Source of the DNA: Curtobacterium sp. VKM Ac-2865 | GTDB taxonomy: Bacteria > Actinomycetota > Actinomycetes > Actinomycetales > Microbacteriaceae | DNA: 64,000 nt | Assembly: GCF_015350905.1 (NCBI RefSeq) | Contig: NZ_JADKRZ010000003.1 | Coordinates: forward strand, 1-64,000 | Direction of reading: 5' to 3' | Shown here: positions 41,042-48,433 of the stretch, in pieces | How the letters are laid out: each line of letters starts with the position of its first letter | How positions within the stretch are numbered: position 1 is the first letter of the stretch | The notes under the pieces: generated by a model | The model's database searches: none | Told to the model about the DNA's origin: nothing | What the model saw: only the letters and a program-made list of their open reading frames with translations | Translations under genes and position numbers: made by a program

Positions 41042-42240
41042 CAGAGGATCCCGGGGGCACCGGGCCGACGCGGTGGGGCCAGGCCGACGAACCGCTCGAC
41101 GAGGCCCTGCGCCCAGACGATGTTCTCCGCGATCCCCTCGTTCGGCAGGTCGTCGGGCTGGTGCAGACGGTGCAGGTCGTTGAACGTCATGAACACCGTC
41201 GGCACCCCCGCTCGGTGGAAGGACGCGTCGTCGGTGCCGGTCGTCGGCGGGAAGCGGTTGACGGTCTCGAGGACGCGCCCGGTGTCGCGGGCGTACGCCG
41301 TGACCGTCCGGTCCACCTCGACACCGAACTCCTCGGGGGATGCGAACGTCTCGAGCATGGAGCCCCGGCCGAGCCCGTCGACGTTCACGACGTGGTCGAT
41401 CGCAGCGAGGTCCTCGGCCGTCGCCGTGTCGACGTGGTGTCGGGAGCCACCGAGGTGCCACTCCTCCGCGGTGAACCAGACGAGCCGGACGGAGCGCTCC
41501 GGCGGCGCGGCTGCCCAGCGCTCCGCGAGTTCGAGCAGCGCGACGGTGCCGCTGCCGTTGTCGTACGCGCCGACGGTGTTGTAGAAGGTGTCGTAGTGGG
41601 CGCAGAGCAGCACGGTGCCCGCACCGGTCCCGGTGCCGGTTCCGGTTCCGGTTCCGGTTCCGGTTATGTCGACGACCAGGTTGTCGGCGACCGCGGCGTC
41701 GACCCCGGCAGAGGCGTCGCAGTGCAGGACGACCGTGACGTCCCGCTCCGTGGTGGACCACTCGCGCAGCTGCAACCCGTCGAGCCGCCCGACGACGAGG
41801 TGCGGGACGCTGAGGTCCGAGCCGTGCGGGAGCGGTTGGGGCGCTGCCGGGCCGACGTCGCGGGCGTGCACGAACGCGACGACCGCGCCCGCGTCGTCCT
41901 CGACGACGAAGCGCTGCCAGGTGATCGAGTCGCCCCAGATCCCCTGCGGGCCGAGCGGGCGGAGGCGACCCGTCACAGTGCCGTCCGACCCCCCGCTCCA
42001 GAGCATGGGCCAGACCGGCATCGACCGTTCGATCGGCGTGGTGACGAGCAGGGTGTTCTCGGCACCCGGCCGCCACGCCGGCAGTGACACCGGCTGTCGT
42101 CGGACGTCCAGGCCGGCGGTCTCGAGCCGGCCGACGAGCCAGTCGGCGGCGTCGTGGATGCCCTGCTCGCCGTGGAACCGGGGGCCGAACGCGGTCAGGT
42201 CGGTGAGGTCGCGGAGCGCGCGGGTCGTGTCCTGGCTCAT
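41041..42240 (-). CDS. M28-family metallopeptidase
   Basis: A 399-residue zinc aminopeptidase-like enzyme without a signal peptide, so cytoplasmic. Ligands fit M28: His-Asp in CAHYDTF, Asp in AYDNGSGT, Glu-Glu in FTAEEWHLGG, Asp in VNVDGLG, and a late His near LHRLHQPDD. A PA-type insert precedes the catalytic core. A (Gly-Thr)n tract at about residues 192-206 is coded by a hexanucleotide repeat. It overlaps its neighbours by 1 and 4 nt. Confidence 0.87.
   Translation of the reverse strand: MSQDTTRALRDLTDLTAFGPRFHGEQGIHDAADWLVGRLETAGLDVRRQPVSLPAWRPGAENTLLVTTPIERSMPVWPMLWSGGSDGTVTGRLRPLGPQGIWGDSITWQRFVVEDDAGAVVAFVHARDVGPAAPQPLPHGSDLSVPHLVVGRLDGLQLREWSTTERDVTVVLHCDASAGVDAAVADNLVVDITGTGTGTGTGTGTGAGTVLLCAHYDTFYNTVGAYDNGSGTVALLELAERWAAAPPERSVRLVWFTAEEWHLGGSRHHVDTATAEDLAAIDHVVNVDGLGRGSMLETFASPEEFGVEVDRTVTAYARDTGRVLETVNRFPPTTGTDDASFHRAGVPTVFMTFNDLHRLHQPDDLPNEGIAENIVWAQGLVERFVGLAPPRRPGAPGIL
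41621..41666. repeat. Hexanucleotide repeat inside the M28 peptidase gene
   Basis: The plus strand shows CCGGTC-CCGGTG and then four to five CCGGTT units in a row, coding Gly-Thr dipeptides on the minus strand. Unit length 6 keeps the frame if copies are gained or lost, so it can vary in length without killing the gene. Confidence 0.8.
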
Positions 42241-43340
42241 CGGGCGGTCCTTCCGTGGGCCGCGCGTTCGAAGAGCGCCCGGACGTTGGTCGTGTTGAGG
42301 CCGCGGACGACGGTCTCGTCGATGCCGTCGTCGACGAGCCGGTCGAGGAAGGCCCCCGGGATGTAGGAGAGCCCGTTGCCGCCGTTCCTGCGGAGCATGC
42401 CCTTGAGGAAGAGGTCATGACTGACGAGCACCCGGTCACCGTGCCCGGCCTGGACCAGTGCTCCGATGGCCCGTGCGGTCTGTGCCACGGACGGTGAGTC
42501 GCCCTCGCCGGGCAGGGTGAACCGGTACGGCATGCCGACCATGTCGAACTCCGCGACGATCCCACGGTCGGCGAGTGCCCGCTGGTGGTCCGGGTCGTCG
42601 CCGGAGGGGTCCATGTGGCAGAGCACGACTGCTCCCGGGGGGACGCCTTCTTCGTCGAGGACGACGTCGAGGACCCGCGGCCCGTGCCGGACGAACCCCG
42701 GCAGGTGGACGTACATCGGCAGACCGACCTCGCGCTGCAGTCGGCACGCCGCACGCAGCGAACGCTCCTCCCGCTCGGTGAACGCGGGTGAGACGCCGAT
42801 CTCGCCGATCACGCCGGAGAGCGGCTCGTCCCGTGTCGGGCTGTCGACGTAGTCGGCGAGCAGGTGCTCGACCAGGCTGTCGACCGGGTCGTCCGCCGTC
42901 ATCGCGGGGTGGAAGCGCTCGAGGTACCACCCGCCGCCGGCGACGATCTGGATCCCGGTCGCCCGGCTGAGCGCCGCAAGCCCCGGCCGGTCACGACCTT
43001 GGCCGTCGGACGTGACCTCGACGACCGTCGTGCCGCCGAGCAGCGCGTAGGCGTCGAGCTCGGCGCGCGCGTCCTCGGGGTCGTCGAGCTGGCAGTTGTC
43101 CCGCGACGCGTAGGGGTGGTCGCGGAGGAGCCATGCGAGGTCCGGCGTCACCGGCTGGTCGAACAGCTCGGGGTGTCGCGGGTCCGGCTCGATCCCGCCG
43201 ACCTCGATGCTGTTGAGCAGGTGCTCGTGCGGCAGGGTGAACCCGAGCGCGTCGCTGCCGACGGTGCCGGTCACGGTGCGCACGGGCACGGTCGGGCCGT
43301 CGTCCCGTGCCGGTGGGCGAGCGAGGGCTTCGGTGGTCAT
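42237..43340 (-). CDS. Phosphotriesterase-family metal hydrolase
   Basis: A 367-residue amidohydrolase-superfamily TIM barrel. The first metal pair is HEHLL near residue 36, the bridging residue is Glu in VIGEIG (as in PHP-type members, not carboxylated Lys), followed by His in MYVHLPG, CHMDPSGDDP and the Asp of SHDLFLKGML. This family includes lactonases and amidohydrolases as well as true phosphotriesterases. GAGGA lies before the ATG. It overlaps the peptidase gene by 4 nt. Confidence 0.9.
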   Translation of the reverse strand: MTTEALARPPARDDGPTVPVRTVTGTVGSDALGFTLPHEHLLNSIEVGGIEPDPRHPELFDQPVTPDLAWLLRDHPYASRDNCQLDDPEDARAELDAYALLGGTTVVEVTSDGQGRDRPGLAALSRATGIQIVAGGGWYLERFHPAMTADDPVDSLVEHLLADYVDSPTRDEPLSGVIGEIGVSPAFTEREERSLRAACRLQREVGLPMYVHLPGFVRHGPRVLDVVLDEEGVPPGAVVLCHMDPSGDDPDHQRALADRGIVAEFDMVGMPYRFTLPGEGDSPSVAQTARAIGALVQAGHGDRVLVSHDLFLKGMLRRNGGNGLSYIPGAFLDRLVDDGIDETVVRGLNTTNVRALFERAAHGRTAR

Positions 43341-43347
43341 GGGGTCC

Positions 43348-44046
43348 TCACGGTCGGGTCTGGGCGGCGGGACGGAGCGCATCGGGGCGGAGCCCGCCGG
43401 GCTCGACCGCGTCGGGGTGGACCGCGTCGTGGAAGGCGTCCTCCGCGGCGAGCGTGTCGCGGAACCACGCGGTCAGGGTGCGGTCGTCGACGGACTCGGG
43501 GATGGCGTCGACCGCGGCGGCGAGCGCCCGGACGCCCTCGGTGAACGACGCTGCTGCGTGCAGGTCGATCCAGTCGCGCAGGTCCGAGAACCGTTCGACG
43601 GGCAGCGCAGCCGCGCGGGCGCACCACCCGGCGTAGAGGGTCTCGGCCGCGAACATCGCGGTCACCGCGGCCGGCGCTCCGTGGTCGGCGACGAGCCGGA
43701 GCACGTGCGCGGCGAGCGGCTCCGACCGTGTCACGGCCTCGGCGATGCGGTCGGGGTCGCCCTGCCAGCGGGGGCGCACCCGGTGGAACCAGTCGAGCTG
43801 CGGTCCGACCAGGGCGCCGACGGTCCTGGCGTGGGCAGCGGACTCGTGCCAGTCCGCGGACGCCCACACCAGGTACCCGGTCACGCGGGTGGCCGTGCGG
43901 ACGAACCGTTCCTCGATCGCCAGGTAGGCGGCGAAGGCGTCGTCGTCCAGGGTGCCGTCCACGGCCTCGCGGATGAAGCGCACGTCGGCGGAGCGGGTGA
44001 GGTCCGTGGCGCAGTCGGCCACCAGGCGCTCACTCCGGGACGTCAC
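43348..44046 (-). CDS. TenA/thiaminase-II-like protein
   Basis: A 232-residue all-helical protein of the TenA/HemeO-like class. The pattern FIREAVDGTLDDDAFAAYLAIEERFV, then WFHRVRP and ETLYAGWCARAA, fits TenA, with the Cys in GWC as a possible catalytic residue. TenA enzymes hydrolyse aminopyrimidines; relatives are metal-oxygenases. Here a role on a nitrogen-containing ring or amine is plausible but inferred. GTG start overlaps the GATase-like stop by 4 nt. Confidence 0.78.
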   Translation of the reverse strand: MTSRSERLVADCATDLTRSADVRFIREAVDGTLDDDAFAAYLAIEERFVRTATRVTGYLVWASADWHESAAHARTVGALVGPQLDWFHRVRPRWQGDPDRIAEAVTRSEPLAAHVLRLVADHGAPAAVTAMFAAETLYAGWCARAAALPVERFSDLRDWIDLHAAASFTEGVRALAAAVDAIPESVDDRTLTAWFRDTLAAEDAFHDAVHPDAVEPGGLRPDALRPAAQTRP

Positions 44047-44792
44047 CGCGCGCTCAGCCACCGGACGAGCCCGTCGAACAGGGCCGGGTAGCCGGCCCAG
44101 GTCTCGCAGAACGCCGGCGGCGCCCAGTGCGGCGAGCAGTCGCTCGTGAAGACGGCGGTGCGGCCGGTGCCCTCGGTGCGCACGGCGACGAGGGGGTCGC
44201 CGTCGATCTCGACGAGCACGTCCGCGTCCGCCTTCGGCACCAGGCGGTTGTAGCCGAGCAGGGCCGGCCATGCGCCGGTCACGCCGGCGAGCACGGGGTG
44301 ACCGGCGTCGAGCACGGTCGCGACCGAGCCGGCGGGACGTTCGACCCGGTCGTCCCACGGCGCGATGTCCACGGGCAGCACGTCGGCGATCCGGGTACCC
44401 GCGTAGGCACCTCTGGCCTGCCACCCCGAGAAGGACAGGTAGCCGCCGATCATCATGAGGGCCCCGCCCGCGGTCACCCAGTCGGCGAGGGTCGCGATCC
44501 GGTCGGCGCCGGGCACGGACCGCTCGAGGACGGCGGGCGCGAGCTGCAGGGAGTTGGCACCGATGTCGGAGAGCACGACGACGTCGTACTCGCCGAGCGC
44601 CTCGGGGGTCTCGGGGAAGTCGGTCGGCACCAGGTGGCCCGGCAGGTGGACCACGGCGTGGCCGGTGGAGGTGAGGGCGTCCCGCAGCTGAGTGACGCCC
44701 TCGGCGTAGGAGTGGACGGTGAACTCGTCGACGCCCTTCGCGTGGGTGGTGGTGGTGATCCAGCTCTCGCCGGCGATGAGGATGCGGGCCAT
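44043..44792 (-). CDS. Class I glutamine-amidotransferase-like protein (DUF1355-type)
   Basis: A 249-residue flavodoxin-like protein of the putative glutamine amidotransferase group that includes PF07090. Signs are ILIAGESWITTTTHAKGVDEF, VVVLSDIGANSLQL, GGALMMIGGYLSFSGW and VFTSDCSPHWAPP. No clear Cys nucleophile is present at the elbow (GGYLSFSG), so it may not be an amidotransferase. First gene of the minus operon; the LacI operator lies 33 nt upstream. Confidence 0.8.
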   Translation of the reverse strand: MARILIAGESWITTTTHAKGVDEFTVHSYAEGVTQLRDALTSTGHAVVHLPGHLVPTDFPETPEALGEYDVVVLSDIGANSLQLAPAVLERSVPGADRIATLADWVTAGGALMMIGGYLSFSGWQARGAYAGTRIADVLPVDIAPWDDRVERPAGSVATVLDAGHPVLAGVTGAWPALLGYNRLVPKADADVLVEIDGDPLVAVRTEGTGRTAVFTSDCSPHWAPPAFCETWAGYPALFDGLVRWLSAR

Positions 44793-44824
44793 GGGCGTCC
44801 TGGTCTCTCGTGGATTGGCGGCTT

Positions 44825-44838
44825 GGCAATCGATTGCC
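44825..44838. promoter_or_regulatory. LacI-family operator over the minus-operon start site
   Basis: GGCAATCGATTGCC is a perfect 14-bp palindrome with the central CG typical of LacI operators. On the minus strand TAGCGT (44849-44844) is a candidate -10, placing the start of transcription inside the palindrome. GTTAC-n6-GTTAC (44871-44886) lies between it and the LacI gene. Confidence 0.8.
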
Positions 44839-44936
44839 CTGGAACGCTACCCCGTTGGGTGCATCGGAGGGTTACGGTTGTGTTACACCGTGCCGGGAGG
44901 CTCGGCAAACGTTCGCCACGACCTTCCGGAGTCCGC

Positions 44937-45935
44937 ATGGCCGTCACCCTCGCCGACGTCGCGCTGCGCGCGGGCGTCTCGATCACGACGGCGTCGCGGG
45001 TCCTGGCGCGGTCGCGCACGGTGTCCCCCGGGGCGCAGGCCGCGGTGGAGCGCGCAGCGACCGAGCTCGGCTACGCCGGCAACGGCGTCGCGCGGGCCCT
45101 CCGCCGGCAGCGGACCGACGCGGTCGGGATGGTGGTGCCCAGCATCAGGAACCCCTTCTTCACGGCACTCGTCGACGCCGTCGAGCGCACGCTGCAGACC
45201 ACCGGGCGCGTCCTGTACCTCTGCGACGCCCGCGACGACGTCGAGGTCGAGGCACGCCACCTCCGCTCGCTGGTCGCCCGTGGCGTCGACGGCATCGTCG
45301 TGAGCCCCTGCGCCGACGACCGGAGCACCGCCGCCGTCGTCGAGGCCGCGGCACACGTCCCGCTCGTCCAGCTCGACCGACACGTCCCCGAGCCCGTCGC
45401 GGACTGGGTCGGGCTCGACGACCGGGTGGCGATGGACCTGGTGGTCGGTCGCCTGGCGGAGCGGGGGGTCCGGTCCGCCGGGTTCGTCACGGCGTCCATT
45501 GCGAACTCGTCCACCCGGGAGCGCGCCGCGGGGTTCGCGGACGCGTGCGCACGGTTCGGCATCCGCACCGACCCTCGCTGGACGGTGCCCGCAGCGTTCA
45601 CGATCGCGGACGGCGTCGACGCCGGTGCGCGGTTCGTCGAGCTCGGCACCGACCGCCCGGCCGCCGTCGTGTGCGCCGACGACCTGCTCGCGATCGGCGT
45701 CACGCACGCGCTCGTCGCCGGCGGCCTGCGGATCCCGGAGGACGTCGCCGTCACGGGGCTCGACGACCTCGAGTTCGCGCGCTACGTCACGCCGCCCCTG
45801 ACCACCGTGCGGCAGCCGACCACACGGATGGCGGAGGAGGTCCTCCGACTCCTCGACCGCGCTCCGTCGACGGACCGCACCCCCGGTGTGCGGATCGCGC
45901 TGCCCCCGGCCCTCGTCGTGCGCGCGTCCGCCTGA
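44937..45935 (+). CDS. LacI-family transcription regulator
   Basis: A 332-residue repressor. The helix-turn-helix and hinge (VTLADVALRAGVSITTASRVL, then NGVARALRRQRTD) precede a periplasmic-binding-like ligand domain (VGMVVPSIRNPFFTALVDAV, GIVVSPCADDRS, VAVTGLDDLEFARYVTPPLT). GGAG lies 7 nt before the ATG. Divergent from the six-gene minus operon, it should repress that operon through the 44825 palindrome and respond to a sugar-like or lactone ligand. Confidence 0.92.
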   Translation: MAVTLADVALRAGVSITTASRVLARSRTVSPGAQAAVERAATELGYAGNGVARALRRQRTDAVGMVVPSIRNPFFTALVDAVERTLQTTGRVLYLCDARDDVEVEARHLRSLVARGVDGIVVSPCADDRSTAAVVEAAAHVPLVQLDRHVPEPVADWVGLDDRVAMDLVVGRLAERGVRSAGFVTASIANSSTRERAAGFADACARFGIRTDPRWTVPAAFTIADGVDAGARFVELGTDRPAAVVCADDLLAIGVTHALVAGGLRIPEDVAVTGLDDLEFARYVTPPLTTVRQPTTRMAEEVLRLLDRAPSTDRTPGVRIALPPALVVRASA

Positions 45936-46006
45936 CGACACCGGACCACCCGCCGCTCTCGGTGGACCCGCGCCACCACTGACGTCGCCGTGTCGATTTC
46001 CTCGGT

Positions 46007-46064
46007 GTTACGCGACCGTGAAGAAAAGTAACGTCACGATCACGTCTCTGGCGTATTTGGTTAC
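46007..46064 (+). promoter_or_regulatory. Promoter region with weak GlnR-like half sites
   Basis: GTTAC (46007), GTGAA (46018), GTAAC (46028), ATCAC (46039) and GTTAC (46060) are spaced by 10, 11 or 21 nt, close to but not exactly the 11-nt phase of GlnR boxes. The region is unusually A/T-rich for this genome and precedes the ATG at 46074. Confidence 0.35.
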
Positions 46065-46073
46065 TTCTCGAAC

Positions 46074-47486
46074 ATGATTCGTGAACATACCGAATCGACC
46101 GCGGGAGAACCGGTGACCACACCAGAGCAGCACGCAGTCCTGGACCTCGTCGACGCCCAGTTCGACGACGCGGTCCAGCTCGTCCGCGACCTCATCGACA
46201 TCCCGAGCGTCGGGCCCTGGTTCGGTGACGACGACTCCGTGAGCGGCGAGGGTGACGTGCAGACCTTCCTCCGGCGCCACGTCGAGGACCTCGGCGGCAC
46301 GGTCGACGTGTGGGAGCCCTCCGCCGTCGAACTCGCCGGGTACGCCGACGGGCCCGGGTTCTTCGCCGACCGCGACTTCACCGGCCGTCCGAACCTGGTC
46401 GGCCACTTCCGCTCAGGAGCTGGCGATGCCGACGCCCCCGCACTGATGTTCCTCGGGCACTGCGACGTCGTCCCCGGCGGACCGGGCTGGACCGACGGCC
46501 CCTTCTCGAGCACGATCCGCGACGGCCGTGTGGTCGGCCGGGGCGCCTGCGACATGAAGGGCGGCATGGCGGCGGCCCTGGCAGCGATCCGTGCCGTGCG
46601 GTCGAGCGGGATCGATCTCTCCGGTGACGTCGAGTTCGCCTCCGTGACCGAGGAGGAGACCGGCGGGATGGGCACCCTGGCCCTCGTGCACCGCGGCTAC
46701 CGCCCGGAGCTCGGCATCGTCATCCCCGAGCCCACCAGCCTGCAGGTCGCACCGCTGTGCCGCGGGATCCTCTGGGGCGAGATCACGATCCCGGGCAAGA
46801 GCGGCCACATCGAGATCGAGCAGCCGCGTTGGCAGGACGGCGGCGCCGTCGACGCCATCGCCCACGGCCGCAGACTCCTCGACGCCGTCGATGCGTTGAA
46901 CACCCGGTGGCGGTCGCTCCCGGAGAAGAACCACCGGCACGTGCCGCTCCCCTGCCAGGTGAACGTCGCCGAGATCGACGCCGGCACGTACCCCAGCTCC
47001 TGGGCCGGGTCGTTCACCATCCGGTTCGACATCCAGTACCTGCCCGCAGAACTCGACGCGTTCGGCGGTGGCGGCCTGGTGCGCGCGCAGATCGAGGACA
47101 TGGTCCGGGACTTCGTCGGCGACGACCCGTGGCTGACCGAGCACCCACCGGTGGTCACCTGGCTCGTCGACGCCGACTGCGGCGAGACCGACGACACCCA
47201 TCCGCTCGTCGTCGCTCCGCAGACCGCGCTCGATGCCCTCGGGATCGCCCCGGTCGTGCAGGGCGTCACGTGCCACACCGACATGGGCCTGCCGATCAAG
47301 GCCGGTGTGCCCACCATCACCTTCGGACCTGGTCAGCTCAGCGTCGCGCACCAGCCGGACGAACACCTGGACCTGGACGAGTACCGCACATGCATCCAGG
47401 CGATGGCACTCATGATCCTCGACCTCTGCGGTGCCGGTCAGTCCGTCGCCTCGGGCGCTGCCGACGTCGGGACCGCCCGTGGTTGA
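46074..47486 (+). CDS. M20-family deacylase/peptidase (ArgE/DapE type)
   Basis: A 470-residue zinc hydrolase. Ligands are in place: His and Asp in LGHCDVVPGG, bridging Asp in GACDMKGGMAA, catalytic Glu pair in TEEETGGMG, PEPTS, and the late His in SVAHQPDEH. The lid domain covers about 215-360. M20 enzymes remove acyl or carbamoyl groups from amines. It starts the plus-strand catabolic operon, overlapping the kinase gene by 8 nt. Confidence 0.9.
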   Translation: MIREHTESTAGEPVTTPEQHAVLDLVDAQFDDAVQLVRDLIDIPSVGPWFGDDDSVSGEGDVQTFLRRHVEDLGGTVDVWEPSAVELAGYADGPGFFADRDFTGRPNLVGHFRSGAGDADAPALMFLGHCDVVPGGPGWTDGPFSSTIRDGRVVGRGACDMKGGMAAALAAIRAVRSSGIDLSGDVEFASVTEEETGGMGTLALVHRGYRPELGIVIPEPTSLQVAPLCRGILWGEITIPGKSGHIEIEQPRWQDGGAVDAIAHGRRLLDAVDALNTRWRSLPEKNHRHVPLPCQVNVAEIDAGTYPSSWAGSFTIRFDIQYLPAELDAFGGGGLVRAQIEDMVRDFVGDDPWLTEHPPVVTWLVDADCGETDDTHPLVVAPQTALDALGIAPVVQGVTCHTDMGLPIKAGVPTITFGPGQLSVAHQPDEHLDLDEYRTCIQAMALMILDLCGAGQSVASGAADVGTARG

Positions 47487-48429
47487 CCTCGTCGCCCACC
47501 TGCGCACGCGCGGCGTCAGCGGCGTCACGGGGATGCGGGACACCGGCTCCGAGACCGACCGCACCGTGCTCGTCGACGCAGCGAGCGGTCCGGTGGTGCT
47601 GAAGCTGTCGGACAGCGCGCACATGCAGGCCGCACTCCTGCAGGCCGTCGCCGCGAGCGACCCCACCGTCCCGGTCCCCCGTGTCCTGCCGGACGGCGAC
47701 GGGTCGGCGGTCAGCGCCACCGACGCCGGCGACCTGTTCGTGATGACGACGGTCCCCGGGATCCCCCTCGAGGACGTCGAGCTCTGGCCCGCGCTCGTCG
47801 ACGACCTCGCGGACGTGCAGGCCGCCCTCGTCACCGCGTTGTCCGCGGTGCCGTCGGCGTCGGCGCAGGTCCCCGGCGAGAACGACTGGTCGATCGAGGC
47901 CGTCACCCGACACGAACACCTCGTCGACGACGTGGCGGACGAACGCCACCGTGCCGGCATGCACGACACGGTCGCGCACTATCGTGACGCGCTCGCGCCG
48001 GTCCTCGCCGACCTGCCCCGGCAGGTGCTGCACGCGGACGCGAACCTGTCCAACGTGCTCGTCGCGGACGGCCGGGTCAGCGGCGTCATCGACTTCGGCG
48101 ACGCGGTCGAGGCACCCCGCGTGCTCGACGTCGCCGTGACCGCCTGCTACCTCGCCATCGCGCTCGGGTCCTTCGACCACCCGCTCGTCGAGCGGTACAC
48201 GGCACGCATCGCCAGCGCGCTCGCGCTCTCCCCCGCCGAGGAGTCGGTCGTGCTGCCGCTGGCCGCCTGCCGACTCGTCCAGGCGGTGGTGCTCGCCCGC
48301 GACACCGCCCGTCGCGAGCCCGACCGAGCCGACTACGTGCTGCGGTACGACCGCGCGGCCGTCGCACTCCTCGACGCGCCCAACGCGCGACCGGCCCGTC
48401 CCGTCCACCTCACCTCGGAAGGCGCGTGA
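47479..48429 (+). CDS. APH-type kinase (hydroxylysine/choline-kinase-like)
   Basis: A 316-residue kinase of the aminoglycoside phosphotransferase fold. The Brenner motif VLHADANLSNVLV and the metal motif GVIDFGDAV are intact, and VVLKLSDS holds the ATP-binding Lys. Its place directly before a class III PLP enzyme matches hydroxylysine kinase plus phospho-lyase pairs. GTG at 47479 overlaps the M20 stop by 8 nt and is preferred over upstream codons inside that gene. Confidence 0.85.
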   Translation: MVDLVAHLRTRGVSGVTGMRDTGSETDRTVLVDAASGPVVLKLSDSAHMQAALLQAVAASDPTVPVPRVLPDGDGSAVSATDAGDLFVMTTVPGIPLEDVELWPALVDDLADVQAALVTALSAVPSASAQVPGENDWSIEAVTRHEHLVDDVADERHRAGMHDTVAHYRDALAPVLADLPRQVLHADANLSNVLVADGRVSGVIDFGDAVEAPRVLDVAVTACYLAIALGSFDHPLVERYTARIASALALSPAEESVVLPLAACRLVQAVVLARDTARREPDRADYVLRYDRAAVALLDAPNARPARPVHLTSEGA

Positions 48430-48433
48430 CCCC

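Noticed and set aside
41621-41666. Frameshift or pseudogene in the M28 peptidase
   Set aside because: The repeat unit is 6 nt, the frame stays open, and metal ligands lie on both sides.
47431-47478. Earlier start for the kinase gene
   Set aside because: The extra 16 residues lie wholly inside the M20 gene and lack a ribosome site; GTG at 47479 gives the usual operon overlap.
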